From Marivita sp. GX14005 (GTDB taxonomy: Bacteria; Pseudomonadota; Alphaproteobacteria; Rhodobacterales; Rhodobacteraceae), in NCBI RefSeq assembly GCF_023370775.1, contig NZ_JAMCCQ010000007.1, positions 1 to 64,000 on the forward strand: DNA of 64,000 nt, written 5' to 3'. The notes below the pieces were generated by a model. It was not told the DNA's origin. It saw only the letters and a list, made by a program, of their open reading frames with translations, and made no database searches. Within the stretch, counting starts at the first letter, position 1; each line of letters opens with the position of its first letter. This document shows positions 7,580 to 15,579 of the stretch, piece by piece. The position numbers and the translations under genes were made by a program.

Positions 7580-7962
7580 AGTTCACCTCCTTGATCGCGA
7601 AAATCCGATGCATGGTCCTCTTTGCGGACCTTTGTCCTCCCCTTGTCCGGGGCGGTCTCTGCCTTGGTATTTGCGGGACGGGTCCGGCGCGTCCACGATC
7701 TGGTCGGCGCAATCCCGGCCTGGGTCCGGGCCCTGCGGACGTATGTTTTGAACGTGTTCATGTTGAGCTGTTCGCCGTCCGGGAGGGTCTTGTTGAGTTC
7801 CTCGCAAATCTCTTCCAGAGAAAACCCGGCCATCATCTTTTTGTGGATGTCCTGGATCAGGCCGGCGACAAAATCCGCCCGCGTCAGTTTCTTCTCCCGT
7901 CGCGTCGACATGGACTTGAGCGCTGACTTTGCCTCCTTCAGGTGTTTCCGTTTGAGTGCCAT
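7576..7962 (-). CDS. Small basic DNA-binding protein of the transfer operon (StbA/TraK position)
   Basis: A 128-residue, Lys/Arg-rich protein that opens the mobilization operon. The core (LEEICEELNKTLPDGEQLNM followed by NTFKTYVRRARTQAG) looks like a helix-turn-helix with the recognition part TFKTYVRRAR. The C-terminal 40 residues are polar and probably disordered. Its partner gene encodes a ParA-like ATPase, so it may be the adaptor that links DNA to the ATPase and may repress its own operon through repeats upstream (8041-8098). Function is inferred from operon position and composition. Confidence 0.6.
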   Translation of the reverse strand: MALKRKHLKEAKSALKSMSTRREKKLTRADFVAGLIQDIHKKMMAGFSLEEICEELNKTLPDGEQLNMNTFKTYVRRARTQAGIAPTRSWTRRTRPANTKAETAPDKGRTKVRKEDHASDFRDQGGEL

Positions 7963-8370
7963 GATGTTATCCTCGTGCTACACGGCGAGTGTCTTTGAAG
8001 ACCGTGAAAATACGAAAATAAATCTTCGGAATCCGCTTTGGGGATCACCCTGCCCTTAGCAGGGTATGGCGACGGTAAACCGTCCCCCCCCTGATCCCGC
8101 AGCGGCGCAGACACGAAGGTGTCTTCTTCTCGCGGGATGGCCAACTTGTCGGCGCCGGGGGCTTCTCCGCGTGGCGTCCTGGGCAATAGGTGACGGGAGA
8201 ATGGCGCATGGAAAAACCAGATCCTGACCCGATGGGACGGGGAATGGTCTGCCGGAACTGAGCCAGTTTGAAGTGGATTCCGGAAGGGGTGCGGGATGGT
8301 GCCCTAAGCACCCCGAGGGGCGCACTCCAATAAGGGGTCAAACTTCAATGCCGATTGACAGCTTTTACGA
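7963..8370. other. Upstream region of the mobilization operon, non-coding
   Basis: No credible gene is seen. It holds the nested inverted-repeat cluster at 8041-8098, listed separately, and presumably the promoter of the minus-strand operon. Confidence 0.5.
8041..8098. other. Nested inverted repeats, candidate oriT or operon operator
   Basis: Outer arms GGGATCA (8041-8047) and TGATCCC (8092-8098) are perfectly complementary. Between them are two further perfect hairpins: ACCCTGC (8047-8053) with GCAGGGT (8059-8065), and GACGGT (8071-8076) with ACCGTC (8079-8084). On the minus strand the sequence CATACCCTGC resembles the IncP nic neighbourhood (TATCCTGC) at most positions. The position 80 bp upstream of the first transfer gene fits either a transfer origin or a binding site for the operon's own DNA-binding protein. 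Confidence 0.4.
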
Positions 8371-8613
8371 TCATTCCGCGTTTTTCCAAACCGCGGAGTC
8401 AAAGCCGCGTTCAAGATAATGCGGGACAAACCGGCCTGTGCCGAAAGGAATATCCACAACGCTGAGGCCCTTGGGCAATGTGTCAAGGAGGCTCCCGAGT
8501 GCCTCCTGTTCGATGTGCCACCATGCCTGTTTCTGACGCACCTGGTCGTATTTTGCGGCGGTGCCGCCATAATACCGATCACCCTTGGCCTTTTTCATAT
8601 TGATATTGGACAT
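8371..8613 (-). pseudogene. SAM-dependent methyltransferase, N-terminal fragment
   Basis: The frame starts MSNINMKKAKGDRYYGGTAA and reaches motif I of class I methyltransferases (VVDIPFGTGRF, the SAM-binding glycine loop), then stops after about 80 residues at WKNAE. A complete enzyme of this class needs at least another 100 residues for the rest of the Rossmann fold, so this is a truncated remnant. Neighbouring DNA on the 3' side joins the transfer region, suggesting the truncation arose when the mobilization module was acquired. An extra nine residues upstream are possible. Confidence 0.55.
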
Positions 8614-8748
8614 CACACCACCCTCACTCACATGCGTCATGCGATGTATAATCGAACCGATTCCGCGCGCATCTTTCGTGCCAGGACGTCATCCGGAAGA
8701 GCGGCTTGGTTGCAACACAATCATCACGGAAGATAGCGCCTCGCCCGC

Positions 8749-10581
8749 CTACCCGTAGCTTTGCTTCTGCGCGCCATACATGCCGGCATAGAGCCCGTCT
8801 TGGGCCAGCAGGTCGGCATGGGTGCCCTGCTCGACGACCTTCCCCACATCCATGACATAGATCCAGTCGGCATGGGCGATGGCCGAGAGCCGATGCGCCA
8901 CGATCAGCGTGGTGCGCCCTTCCGACAGCCGGTTCAGCGCGCGCTTAACCTTGTCCTCGGTCTTCTGGTCGAGCGCCGATGTGGCCTCGTCCAAGAGCAG
9001 GATGGGCGAGCCGCGCAGGAAGGCGCGCGCGATGGCGATGCGCTGTTTCTGCCCGCCCGAGAGCTGGCTGCCCTTGGGGCCGAGCGGCGCGTCGCCGCGC
9101 GCATCCATCAGATCGGCGATCTCGGCGGCCTCGGCGGCGGCGCGGACCTCCTCGTCGGTGGCATCGGGGCGCACGTAACGGATGTTGTCCTTCAGCGAGC
9201 TGTTGAAGATCACGATATCCTGCGCCACCACCGAAAACGAAGAGCGCAGCGCCTTGATCTTCAGCCTGTCGATGGGCGTGCCACCGATGCTCACCCGCCC
9301 CTCCTCGACATCGTAGAGCCGGGTCAGAAGGCTCAGGACGGTGGTCTTGCCCGACCCTGTCGCGCCGACGATGGCGGTGATCCTGCCGCCGGGAAAGCGC
9401 ATCGACAGGCCGTCGAAAAGCGGGTGCTGCGGATCGTAGCTGAAACGCACATCCTCCAGCGCCAGATCGCCTGAGCGGTCGAACTCCTCATGCGCATCCG
9501 GCGCGTTGGTGATGCGGGGGATTTCGCGGTAAAGGCTGCGGATACCGTCGAGCAGGATCAGGTTGGCCTGCAACTTTGCAAAGAACCCCGCCAGCATCCG
9601 CGCCGGATCGAAGATCAGCGCAAGGCCCAGCAGATAGGCGATGATCCCCGCCCCATCGAGCCCGAAATCGCCCGACAGCACCATGTAGCCGCCGCCGCCG
9701 ATCACCAGCACGTAGACGAAGGCCGCCATCATGTCGATCGCCGGCATCACCAGCGCCTGCGCTGCCTGCAACCGGATCGAGATCGAACGGATGCCCTCTG
9801 TCGCGGTGACAAGGCGCGCGCGCTCGACCGGTTCCTGCCCCGCGATCTTGACCGTGCGCATGCCGCTTGTCATCTCGTCGATGCCGGTCATGTAGGCGCC
9901 GAGCGCATTTTCGGCTGTCGCCTGGATATTCTTGATCGTGCTCGAAACGTGCTGCAGCAGCAGCAGGATCATCGGCAGCACGATCAGTGCGGCGGTGAAG
10001 AGCAGGGGCGATTTGTAGATCAGGTATCCCGACACGATCAGGATCGTCGCCGCATCGCGCACCGCGTTGACCGTCGCCTGGCCGACGAACTGGCTCAGCC
10101 CCTGGGACTGGTTGACCAGCCGCAGGATGATCTCGCCCGACTGGGTGCGCTCGAAAAACGCCAGATCGAGCGTCATCAGGTGGTCGATCAGATCGCGCCG
10201 CATCTTCATCACCGCGTCGCTGGCCAGCCAGACCGACAGGCGCGGGATGAGATAGGACATCAGCGCCCGCGTGGTGAAAAGCGCGAAGACGATGCCGCAG
10301 ACCTTGACCAGATCGCGTGTCGCCCCGCTTTCGAAGATCACCCGCAAGCCGTCCTCGGTCAGGGCGAGGAATTGCTGGTAGACGAACCCCTGGATGGCGA
10401 TCATGCCCAGCACGAGAAAAAGCCACGGCGTCTTGGATTTCAGGTAGCGGTTCCAGAACCAGACGATATTGCCCCGGTCGATCTCGGAGAACATCGGCCG
10501 TTTCTCGGGCTTTTCAGGCTTTTCGGGCCTCTCGGCCCCGGTGCGCGACACCGGTTTGGGCAGAAGATCGGACAGCGCCAT
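8749..10581 (-). CDS. MsbA-like ABC exporter, fused permease and ATPase
   Basis: A 610-residue half-transporter. The N-terminal part has a charged, Pro/Lys-rich lead and a six-helix exporter domain (about residues 50-345). The ATPase has Walker A GATGSGKTT (406-414), a Q-loop (VVAQD), signature LSGGQ (507-511), Walker B ILLLDE (527-532) and the switch His in VAHRLS (563). This is the MsbA/LipA-exporter type that flips lipids or lipid-linked glycans outward as a homodimer. No substrate is shown by the sequence; the polysaccharide genes elsewhere in the window make a lipid-linked glycan possible. A broken flavoprotein gene lies 82 bp upstream in the same direction. Confidence 0.9.
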   Translation of the reverse strand: MALSDLLPKPVSRTGAERPEKPEKPEKRPMFSEIDRGNIVWFWNRYLKSKTPWLFLVLGMIAIQGFVYQQFLALTEDGLRVIFESGATRDLVKVCGIVFALFTTRALMSYLIPRLSVWLASDAVMKMRRDLIDHLMTLDLAFFERTQSGEIILRLVNQSQGLSQFVGQATVNAVRDAATILIVSGYLIYKSPLLFTAALIVLPMILLLLQHVSSTIKNIQATAENALGAYMTGIDEMTSGMRTVKIAGQEPVERARLVTATEGIRSISIRLQAAQALVMPAIDMMAAFVYVLVIGGGGYMVLSGDFGLDGAGIIAYLLGLALIFDPARMLAGFFAKLQANLILLDGIRSLYREIPRITNAPDAHEEFDRSGDLALEDVRFSYDPQHPLFDGLSMRFPGGRITAIVGATGSGKTTVLSLLTRLYDVEEGRVSIGGTPIDRLKIKALRSSFSVVAQDIVIFNSSLKDNIRYVRPDATDEEVRAAAEAAEIADLMDARGDAPLGPKGSQLSGGQKQRIAIARAFLRGSPILLLDEATSALDQKTEDKVKRALNRLSEGRTTLIVAHRLSAIAHADWIYVMDVGKVVEQGTHADLLAQDGLYAGMYGAQKQSYG

Positions 10582-10663
10582 GGCAGGCTCCGGATTGGTC
10601 TGGGCCGGCTCTACAGGGATTTGCCGGGCAGGTCAGCCCCCGCTTTGCGCGCCCCTTTGCCGA

Positions 10664-12234
10664 TCAGCCCAGCATCTTGCCCAGCAATGTGCCCGGCCCC
10701 GCGCCGGTGCTGGCGCCGGGCCAGACGGCGGCGCCGGTGTGGTAGAGCCCATCGAGCGGGGTGGTGCCGTCGGCATGGCCGCGCACCGGACGGAAGATGG
10801 CATTCTGCGACAGGTGATGGCTGCCGCAGACCTGATCGCCGCCCACCAGATTGGGATTGTCCGCCTCCAGATCGCGCGGCGAGACGCAGCGCATGCCGAG
10901 GATCTTGCCCCGCAGCCCCGGCGCATGGCGCTCCACGATGTCCAGTGCGCGTTCGCAGAAAGGCGCAAGCGCAGCCTCCCAGTCGCGCGCGTCGATCTGG
11001 CCGGCGGCATCGCCCGCGATTTCGGCCGGCACCATGCGGACCTGCAGCCAGAGCGTGTGCTTGCCCTCCGGCGCGCGGGATGGATCGATGGCCGAGGGCT
11101 GGCCGACGACGATCATCGGCTCTTCGGGCAAAAGCCCGGCCATCGGCTGCTGATAGGTCTTGGCCATCGCATCGAGCGTCGGCGCGATGGTGACATAGGC
11201 ATAGTCGCGCAATTCGGCCCCGGCGCGCCAGTCGGGCAGATCCGACAGCGCCAGATGGATCATCACCGTGCCGGGCGCATGGCGGAACTCCCTGAGCCCC
11301 GCATCGTAATGCGCATCCCCCGTCGGCCCGGTCATCCGTGCCAGCGCGCCGGGGGCGACATTGGCGATGATCGCCTTGTTCGCCGCCCGTCCGCCGTCTC
11401 GATCACGCGGGCACGGCCGCCTTCATGCAGGATGCGGGTGACCTCGGTGCCGCATTCGACCGAGCCGCCCTGCGCCTCGATCTCGGCCACCATGGCGCGG
11501 ATGATCGTGTCCGAGCCGCCCCGGCCCAGGAACATACCGCCGGCCTGATCGCCGAAGGCTTCGAGATAGGGAAAGATCGCGCCGGAGGCGATGTCGGGGG
11601 CGTAATCGATATGCATCCCCCAGGGTGCCAGAGCGGCGCGGATCTTCTCGCTCTCGAAACTGCGCCCCAGCCAGTCGCGCGGCGAGGACAGGGTGAAGCG
11701 CAGCAGATCGAGGCTGCCGCCCCAGCCGCACTCGCGCAGCGCCTTGAAGCCCAGCCCGCTCAGCGCGGTCCAGCTCATCGGGCTCGACATCAGCCCGCCG
11801 ATCAGCCCCGCGCGCGCTTCGAACCCCTCGGTCAGTGCGCGCCAGGTGTCCGCATCGCGCTCCGACAGCGCCCGGATGCGGGCCAGGTTGGCCTCCGTGT
11901 CGGTGCCGACGCCGAACCAGGTGCCGTCGTCATAGACAGAGGCAAAGCACTTCTCGGCGCGCGCGAACTCCGCGCCGCGGGCCTCCAGCGCCTCGCCGAA
12001 ATCGGCGTAAAAGCCGGAATTGCGGAAATTCGACAGGTTCATCGCCGCCCAGTCATGCCGGAACCCCGGCTCGGTCAGCTCCTGCGTCTTGACCGCCCCG
12101 CCGGGGGTCTGCGCGCGCTCGAGAACCCGCACGCTCCAGCCCGCGCGCAGCAGGTAGAGCGCGCAGACGAGGCTGTTATGGCCCGATCCGATGAGGATGG
12201 CGTCTGGGGTGTCGTCGGTTCGGTCATGGCGCAT
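10664..12234 (-). pseudogene. Phytoene-dehydrogenase-like FAD oxidoreductase, split by a frameshift
   Basis: Two adjacent frames form one protein of about 520 residues. The 5' frame (12234-11332) starts with the FAD dinucleotide-binding motif ILIGSGHNSLVCALYLLRAG and VLERAQTPGGAVKT; the 3' frame (11335-10664) carries the C-terminal part ending DGLYHTGAAVWPGASTGAGP, typical of CrtI-like desaturases. Near 11383-11388 the frame changes: the 5' frame runs into a short nonsense tail while the other frame reads NKAIIANVAPGALARMTG, the expected continuation. One missing G explains it. CrtI-like proteins oxidise carotenoids or other lipids, but the substrate here is unknown. It is either a genuine recent pseudogene or a sequencing error. 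Confidence 0.8.
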
Positions 12235-12324
12235 GGTGCGGGCTCCATCGGCAAGGGGGTGTCCCCCATGGACCTATGCGCCCGGCCCTTTCCCCGCAGC
12301 TCGGGCGAAGCGCGCGGAACACGC

Positions 12325-12350
12325 GGAACACGATGGCGTGAAGCGGCGTT
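12325..12350 (+). promoter_or_regulatory. Candidate EcfG (general stress sigma factor) promoter
   Basis: GGAAC at 12325-12329 and CGTT at 12347-12350 are separated by 17 bp, matching the alphaproteobacterial EcfG consensus GGAAC-N16/17-CGTT. It is 55 bp upstream of a tiny membrane-peptide gene and the downstream envelope/stress operon, whose content fits general stress control. Confidence 0.6.
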
Positions 12351-12404
12351 CCCCCTTCGATGACAGACCGAACGACATATCGCTGACACGCAGGAGACCC
12401 AAGG

Positions 12405-12473
12405 ATGTATGGCATCATTTACCTTATCGGCCTCATCGCAATCATTCTCGCGGTCCTCAACTTGATCGCCTAA
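12405..12473 (+). CDS. 22-residue hydrophobic membrane peptide
   Basis: A very short gene begins MYGIIYLIGL and continues as an almost purely hydrophobic helix to a TAA stop at 12471-12473. A ribosome binding site (AGGAG, 12392-12396) lies eight bases upstream. The whole product is one transmembrane segment. Similar tiny hydrophobic proteins occur ahead of stress-related membrane genes in Rhodobacteraceae, as I recall them; function unknown. It is the first gene after the EcfG-like promoter and is followed 18 bp later by the next gene. Confidence 0.6.
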   Translation: MYGIIYLIGLIAIILAVLNLIA

Positions 12474-12491
12474 GTTGCAAGGAGCATTCCC

Positions 12492-13115
12492 ATGACATCG
12501 CAAGACAAATCCCATTCGAACCAGGCCAAGGCCACGGCGCAGGAAGCGAGGCAGGACGTGAAATCGGCCGCGCGGGACGTCGCCGAGGACGCCAAGGCCC
12601 GCGCGCGCGGCACCGCCGATGCGGTGGCCGAGGAAGCGGCGCATTACGCGGACCAGGCCAAGCAAAGCGCGGCCGGAGAGGTGAAAAGCGTCGCCTCCGC
12701 GCTGCGCACGGCGGCCGACGAGCTGCGCAGCGGCTCGCCGCAGGAACGCACCTTCAGCCAGATTGCCGACAGCCTCGCCGATGCATCCGACGCGATGCGC
12801 GACAAGGATCTGGGCGAGATGATGGGCGCGCTCAACGGCTTTGCCCGGCGCAATCCGATGCTCTTTCTGGGCAGCGCCGCGCTGGTCGGGTTCGCCGCCA
12901 CGCGTTTTGCCCGCGCCTCTTCGGATCGCGATGCTGGCTATAGCGGGCGCCATGATTACAGCGCCGGTCACGGGGCGGGCCATAGCATCGGCCAAGGCGC
13001 AGGTCAGGGCACGGGCGCACGCACCCCGGCCACCCAGCCGCCGACCACCCCGGCGGGGACCACGCCGCAACCCGTCGTCACGCCGGGGCAGACAACGAAG
13101 GGAGGCACGCAATGA
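12492..13115 (+). CDS. DUF883/ElaB-like stress-associated membrane protein
   Basis: A 207-residue Ala/Lys/Glu-rich protein. The first 120 residues are amphipathic helices of LEA- or apolipoprotein-like character (VKSAARDVAEDAKARARGTA); a single membrane helix follows at NPMLFLGSAALVGFAATRFA, and the tail is Gly/His- then Thr/Pro-rich and probably disordered. This resembles DUF883/ElaB proteins, which are tail-anchored in the inner membrane and rise in stress or stationary phase. The stop overlaps the next start by four bases. Placement behind an EcfG-like promoter supports a stress role; the molecular function is not known. Confidence 0.65.
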   Translation: MTSQDKSHSNQAKATAQEARQDVKSAARDVAEDAKARARGTADAVAEEAAHYADQAKQSAAGEVKSVASALRTAADELRSGSPQERTFSQIADSLADASDAMRDKDLGEMMGALNGFARRNPMLFLGSAALVGFAATRFARASSDRDAGYSGRHDYSAGHGAGHSIGQGAGQGTGARTPATQPPTTPAGTTPQPVVTPGQTTKGGTQ

Positions 13116-13528
13116 CCACCGATCCCAACAAGACCACCGATCCGAACAAGTCCACCACCGGGCTGCTGAACGATGCGCTGGCGCATGTCAGCTCGCTGGT
13201 GCGGAGCGAGGTCGATCTGGCCCGCGCCGAAGTGGACGAGAACCTCAAGCAGGCCGGTGTCGCCATCGGTCTGATCGTGGGGGCCGCCGTGGTCGCGCTG
13301 ACCGCGCTCAACGTGCTGTCGGCCGCGCTGGTCGCGGCGCTGACCGAGCTGGGCATCCCGGCGGGATGGTCGGCGGTGATCGTCGGCGTGATCTTCGGGA
13401 TCATCGCCTATGCCATGCTCCACAAGGGCACCAACGATCTGAAACTCAGAAGCCTTGCGCCCACCCGGACAGCCAAGAACGTGAAGCGCGATGCACATGC
13501 CGTCAAGGAGGTGTATGATGACAAATGA
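13112..13528 (+). CDS. Holin superfamily III (Phage_holin_3_6-like) membrane protein
   Basis: A 138-residue protein with a polar N-terminus, the helix GLLNDALAHVSSLVRSEVDL and two membrane helices (AIGLIVGAAVVALTALNVLS and SAVIVGVIFGIIAYAML). This is the layout of the Phage_holin_3_6 family, which despite its name is commonly found in bacterial envelope operons next to DUF883 and DUF3618 proteins. There are no phage genes around, so a lytic role is unlikely. Translation is coupled upstream (4-bp overlap) and downstream (11-bp overlap). Confidence 0.75.
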   Translation: MTTDPNKTTDPNKSTTGLLNDALAHVSSLVRSEVDLARAEVDENLKQAGVAIGLIVGAAVVALTALNVLSAALVAALTELGIPAGWSAVIVGVIFGIIAYAMLHKGTNDLKLRSLAPTRTAKNVKRDAHAVKEVYDDK

Positions 13529-14795
13529 GACCCGCAGTCCCGAAGAGATCGAACGCGAGATCGAGCGCGAACGCGCCGGGCTGACCGACACGCTGGACGA
13601 TCTGCAGGATCGCTTTTCGGTCGAATACATGGCCCGCCAGGTCACCGACCAGTTCCGCGAACATGGCGGCGATATCGGCCGCTCCGTCTCGGAGGCCGTC
13701 AAGCGCAACCCGCTGGCGCTGGCGCTGACCGGCGTGGGCCTTGCCTGGCTGATGACGAGCGATCGCAGCGCGCCGCGCCGCCGGGTGGAATACGGCCATC
13801 CCGATTACGACCGCATCGAGGCCGCCCGCGCCCGCGCAAAGGTGCGTTTCGCGCATGACGACGACTATGAGCGCGATCTGGAGGACCGGCTGGAGCGCAC
13901 CGATCCCTATGACCGCCCCGGCGCGCGGCCGGGCCGCCCGGTGATGGGGCCCTCGCCCAGTTCCTACTATTCGCGCCATCACGCGCAGACCCGCGATGTG
14001 CCCGCCTGGGCGCGCGTCGATGACAGCGATGACAGCGACGACGAAAGCTGGACCGACAAGGCAAAGGACCGCGCCTCGGAGGCCGGTGATCGCATCTCCG
14101 GTGCCGCCTCCTCGGCTGCCGGATCGGCCCGCGCTGCCGGATCGGGCGCGGCGGACAAGGCCAGGCAGGCCGGGCAATCCGTCTCGGAGGCCGGGCAATC
14201 GGCCAAGCACCGTGCGCAGGATGCCGCCGGCACGGCAAAACACCGCGCCCAGGATGCCGCCAGCCGGGCCCGTGCCCGCGCCGAGCGCTATCGCCGCAAG
14301 CTGGCGCAGGGCACCGAGGATCTCTCGGACGAGGCCCGCCAGCGGGTGATCGCCGCGCGCGAGAGGGCGATGGATGCGCGCGACCGCGCCATGCGCCAGG
14401 CCCGCCGCGGCGCCGACCGCGCGGCCGATCTCTTCGAGGAACAGCCGATGATCGGCGGCGCCATCGCACTCGCCATCGGCGCGGCCCTCGGCGCCGCCCT
14501 GCCCCGCAGCGACATGGAAGACCGCTACATGGGCGAGCAGAGCGACGCGCTGATGGACGAGGCCGAACGGATCTTCGAGGAAGAGACGCAAAAGCTGCGC
14601 AAGGTCGCGGATGCCGCGGCCGACGAGGCCGGCAAGGTCGCCAGGGAGACCAAGCGCGAGCTGGACGACAAGGCGTCGAGCGACACCGCCGCCGATGCCG
14701 CCGCGGACAAGGCCAAGAAGGCCGGCGAACGGGTGGCGGATGCGGCCAAGTCCGAAGCGAAGAAACAGGATCTGGGCGATGTGAAGAAATCCTGA
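13518..14795 (+). CDS. DUF3618 membrane protein with long Ala/Lys/Glu-rich repeats
   Basis: I chose the ATG at 13518, six bases after the strong AAGGAGG; an adjacent ATG at 13515 is also possible. The 425-residue protein starts with the DUF3618 motif RSPEEIEREIERERAGLTDT, then a membrane helix (about 65-80), an acidic/aromatic linker, and a long region of LEA-like repeats rich in Ala, Arg and Asp. A second hydrophobic helix lies near residues 312-330 (GGAIALAIGAALGAALP), followed by another repetitive helical tail. It ends the stress operon. A ParE-type toxin frame on the other strand overlaps its last 271 bp. Confidence 0.75.
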   Translation: MTNETRSPEEIEREIERERAGLTDTLDDLQDRFSVEYMARQVTDQFREHGGDIGRSVSEAVKRNPLALALTGVGLAWLMTSDRSAPRRRVEYGHPDYDRIEAARARAKVRFAHDDDYERDLEDRLERTDPYDRPGARPGRPVMGPSPSSYYSRHHAQTRDVPAWARVDDSDDSDDESWTDKAKDRASEAGDRISGAASSAAGSARAAGSGAADKARQAGQSVSEAGQSAKHRAQDAAGTAKHRAQDAASRARARAERYRRKLAQGTEDLSDEARQRVIAARERAMDARDRAMRQARRGADRAADLFEEQPMIGGAIALAIGAALGAALPRSDMEDRYMGEQSDALMDEAERIFEEETQKLRKVADAAADEAGKVARETKRELDDKASSDTAADAAADKAKKAGERVADAAKSEAKKQDLGDVKKS

Positions 14796-15187
14796 CCGGA
14801 TTTCGCCCCAAGCCCTGTCCGGGCCGGCGCCTTTCCCCGGGCGCCGGCCCTTATGCGTTCCAGCATATGTTCCTTGTGATCCTGCCCGCCGAAGAACACC
14901 GCCAATACCTGCACCGCGCGATTGCCGTCATCGGTCAGGAAATAGAAAACCGCGCGTTCCTTCGTGACCCATCGCAACCCGTCCATGACCTGCGACCAGA
15001 GCGTGCCCTGATACGGGGCGGCGCCCAGAGCATCCATCGCATCTTCTATGCGCGCGATACGCAATGCAGCGCGGTCCACTGCCTCCGGCGCAGTCTCTCC
15101 CATGTCCCGATAGCTTTGATGAAGATGGTCGAACAGAACCTCGAGATCGCGGCGGCAGGCGATGGACCGCCTGACGTCAAAGCCCAT
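14525..15187 (-). CDS. RelE/ParE-family toxin with an abnormal C-terminal extension
   Basis: The first ~112 residues are a normal ParE/RelE-like toxin: RRDLEVLFDHLHQSYRDMGE, then QVMDGLRWVTKERAVFYFLT and VQVLAVFFGGQDHKEHMLER. Toxins of this family usually end here, at 95-115 residues; they poison gyrase or the ribosome and are neutralised by a partner antitoxin. In this copy there is no stop, and the frame runs on for another ~108 low-complexity residues that are simply the antisense of the DUF3618 gene, through the terminator hairpin. The start overlaps the antitoxin stop by 11 bp. The true stop may have been lost by a rearrangement, or the transcript ends without a stop codon. Confidence 0.7.
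   Translation of the reverse strand: MGFDVRRSIACRRDLEVLFDHLHQSYRDMGETAPEAVDRAALRIARIEDAMDALGAAPYQGTLWSQVMDGLRWVTKERAVFYFLTDDGNRAVQVLAVFFGGQDHKEHMLERIRAGARGKAPARTGLGAKSGQDFFTSPRSCFFASDLAASATRSPAFLALSAAASAAVSLDALSSSSRLVSLATLPASSAAASATLRSFCVSSSKIRSASSISASLCSPM
14821..14850 (+). terminator. Strong GC hairpin ending the stress operon
   Basis: GGGCCGGCGCC (14821-14831) pairs perfectly with GGCGCCGGCCC (14840-14850) around an eight-base loop, followed by TTAT. It lies 25 bp after the DUF3618 stop. The long toxin frame on the opposite strand reads through it. Confidence 0.75.
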
Positions 15188-15446
15188 GGGCCTTGCGCTT
15201 GGCCGCGATCATCTCCGCCGTGGCCGCGCGGGCGGTGCCGGCATCCTCGAAAGCGCCCGCCCGGCGCTCATCGAGAAAGGCGCGCAGCGCGGCGAGTTCC
15301 GCCTCCTCCTGTTCGATCTTGCGGCGCAAGAGCTCGATCCCCTGCTGCATGACGGCACTTGCACTGGCGAAACGCCCCTGCTCGACCTGCGTGCGCACGA
15401 AGGCGTCCTGCTCTTCGGATATCGAAACGGATGATTTCACCGACAT
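15177..15446 (-). CDS. ParD-like ribbon-helix-helix antitoxin
   Basis: An 89-residue protein starting at the ATG at 15444-15446, after a purine-rich AAGGAAA. It begins MSVKSSVSISEEQDAFVRTQ and has FASASAVMQQGIELLRRK, the ParD/CopG-type ribbon-helix-helix that binds the operon's own promoter; the charged C-terminal part (AALRAFLDERRAGAFED) would wrap the toxin. It is the first gene of a two-gene operon, overlapping the ParE-like toxin by 11 bp. A palindrome (CTACTGAGTAG, 15470-15480) lies just upstream and is a candidate operator. Confidence 0.8.
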   Translation of the reverse strand: MSVKSSVSISEEQDAFVRTQVEQGRFASASAVMQQGIELLRRKIEQEEAELAALRAFLDERRAGAFEDAGTARAATAEMIAAKRKAHGL

Positions 15447-15469
15447 GGGGGCGTTTCCTTCTGGATATA

Positions 15470-15480
15470 CTACTGAGTAG
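15470..15480. promoter_or_regulatory. Palindrome upstream of the ParD-like gene
   Basis: CTACTGAGTAG is a perfect dyad around a central G, 24 bp ahead of the antitoxin start. ParD-family proteins repress their own operon by binding such short palindromes. Confidence 0.35.
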
Positions 15481-15579
15481 CATTCCCTGCCCGGCAGGAT
15501 CAAGTTGCCGCCATGGCTTGAAGAAAATCGCCCCCCCGGCGTAAACTCTTGCGACATCACAAGCGAACCGGGGCCGATC

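Noticed and set aside
8749-10581. ABC exporter considered as part of the type I secretion system
   Set aside because: Its membrane domain and linker are MsbA-like, and the dedicated PrtD/PrtE pair lies next to the cargo genes 40 kb away.
13112-13528. Holin-like gene as a sign of a prophage
   Set aside because: No capsid, tail, terminase, integrase or endolysin gene is nearby; the family is common in bacterial stress operons like this one.
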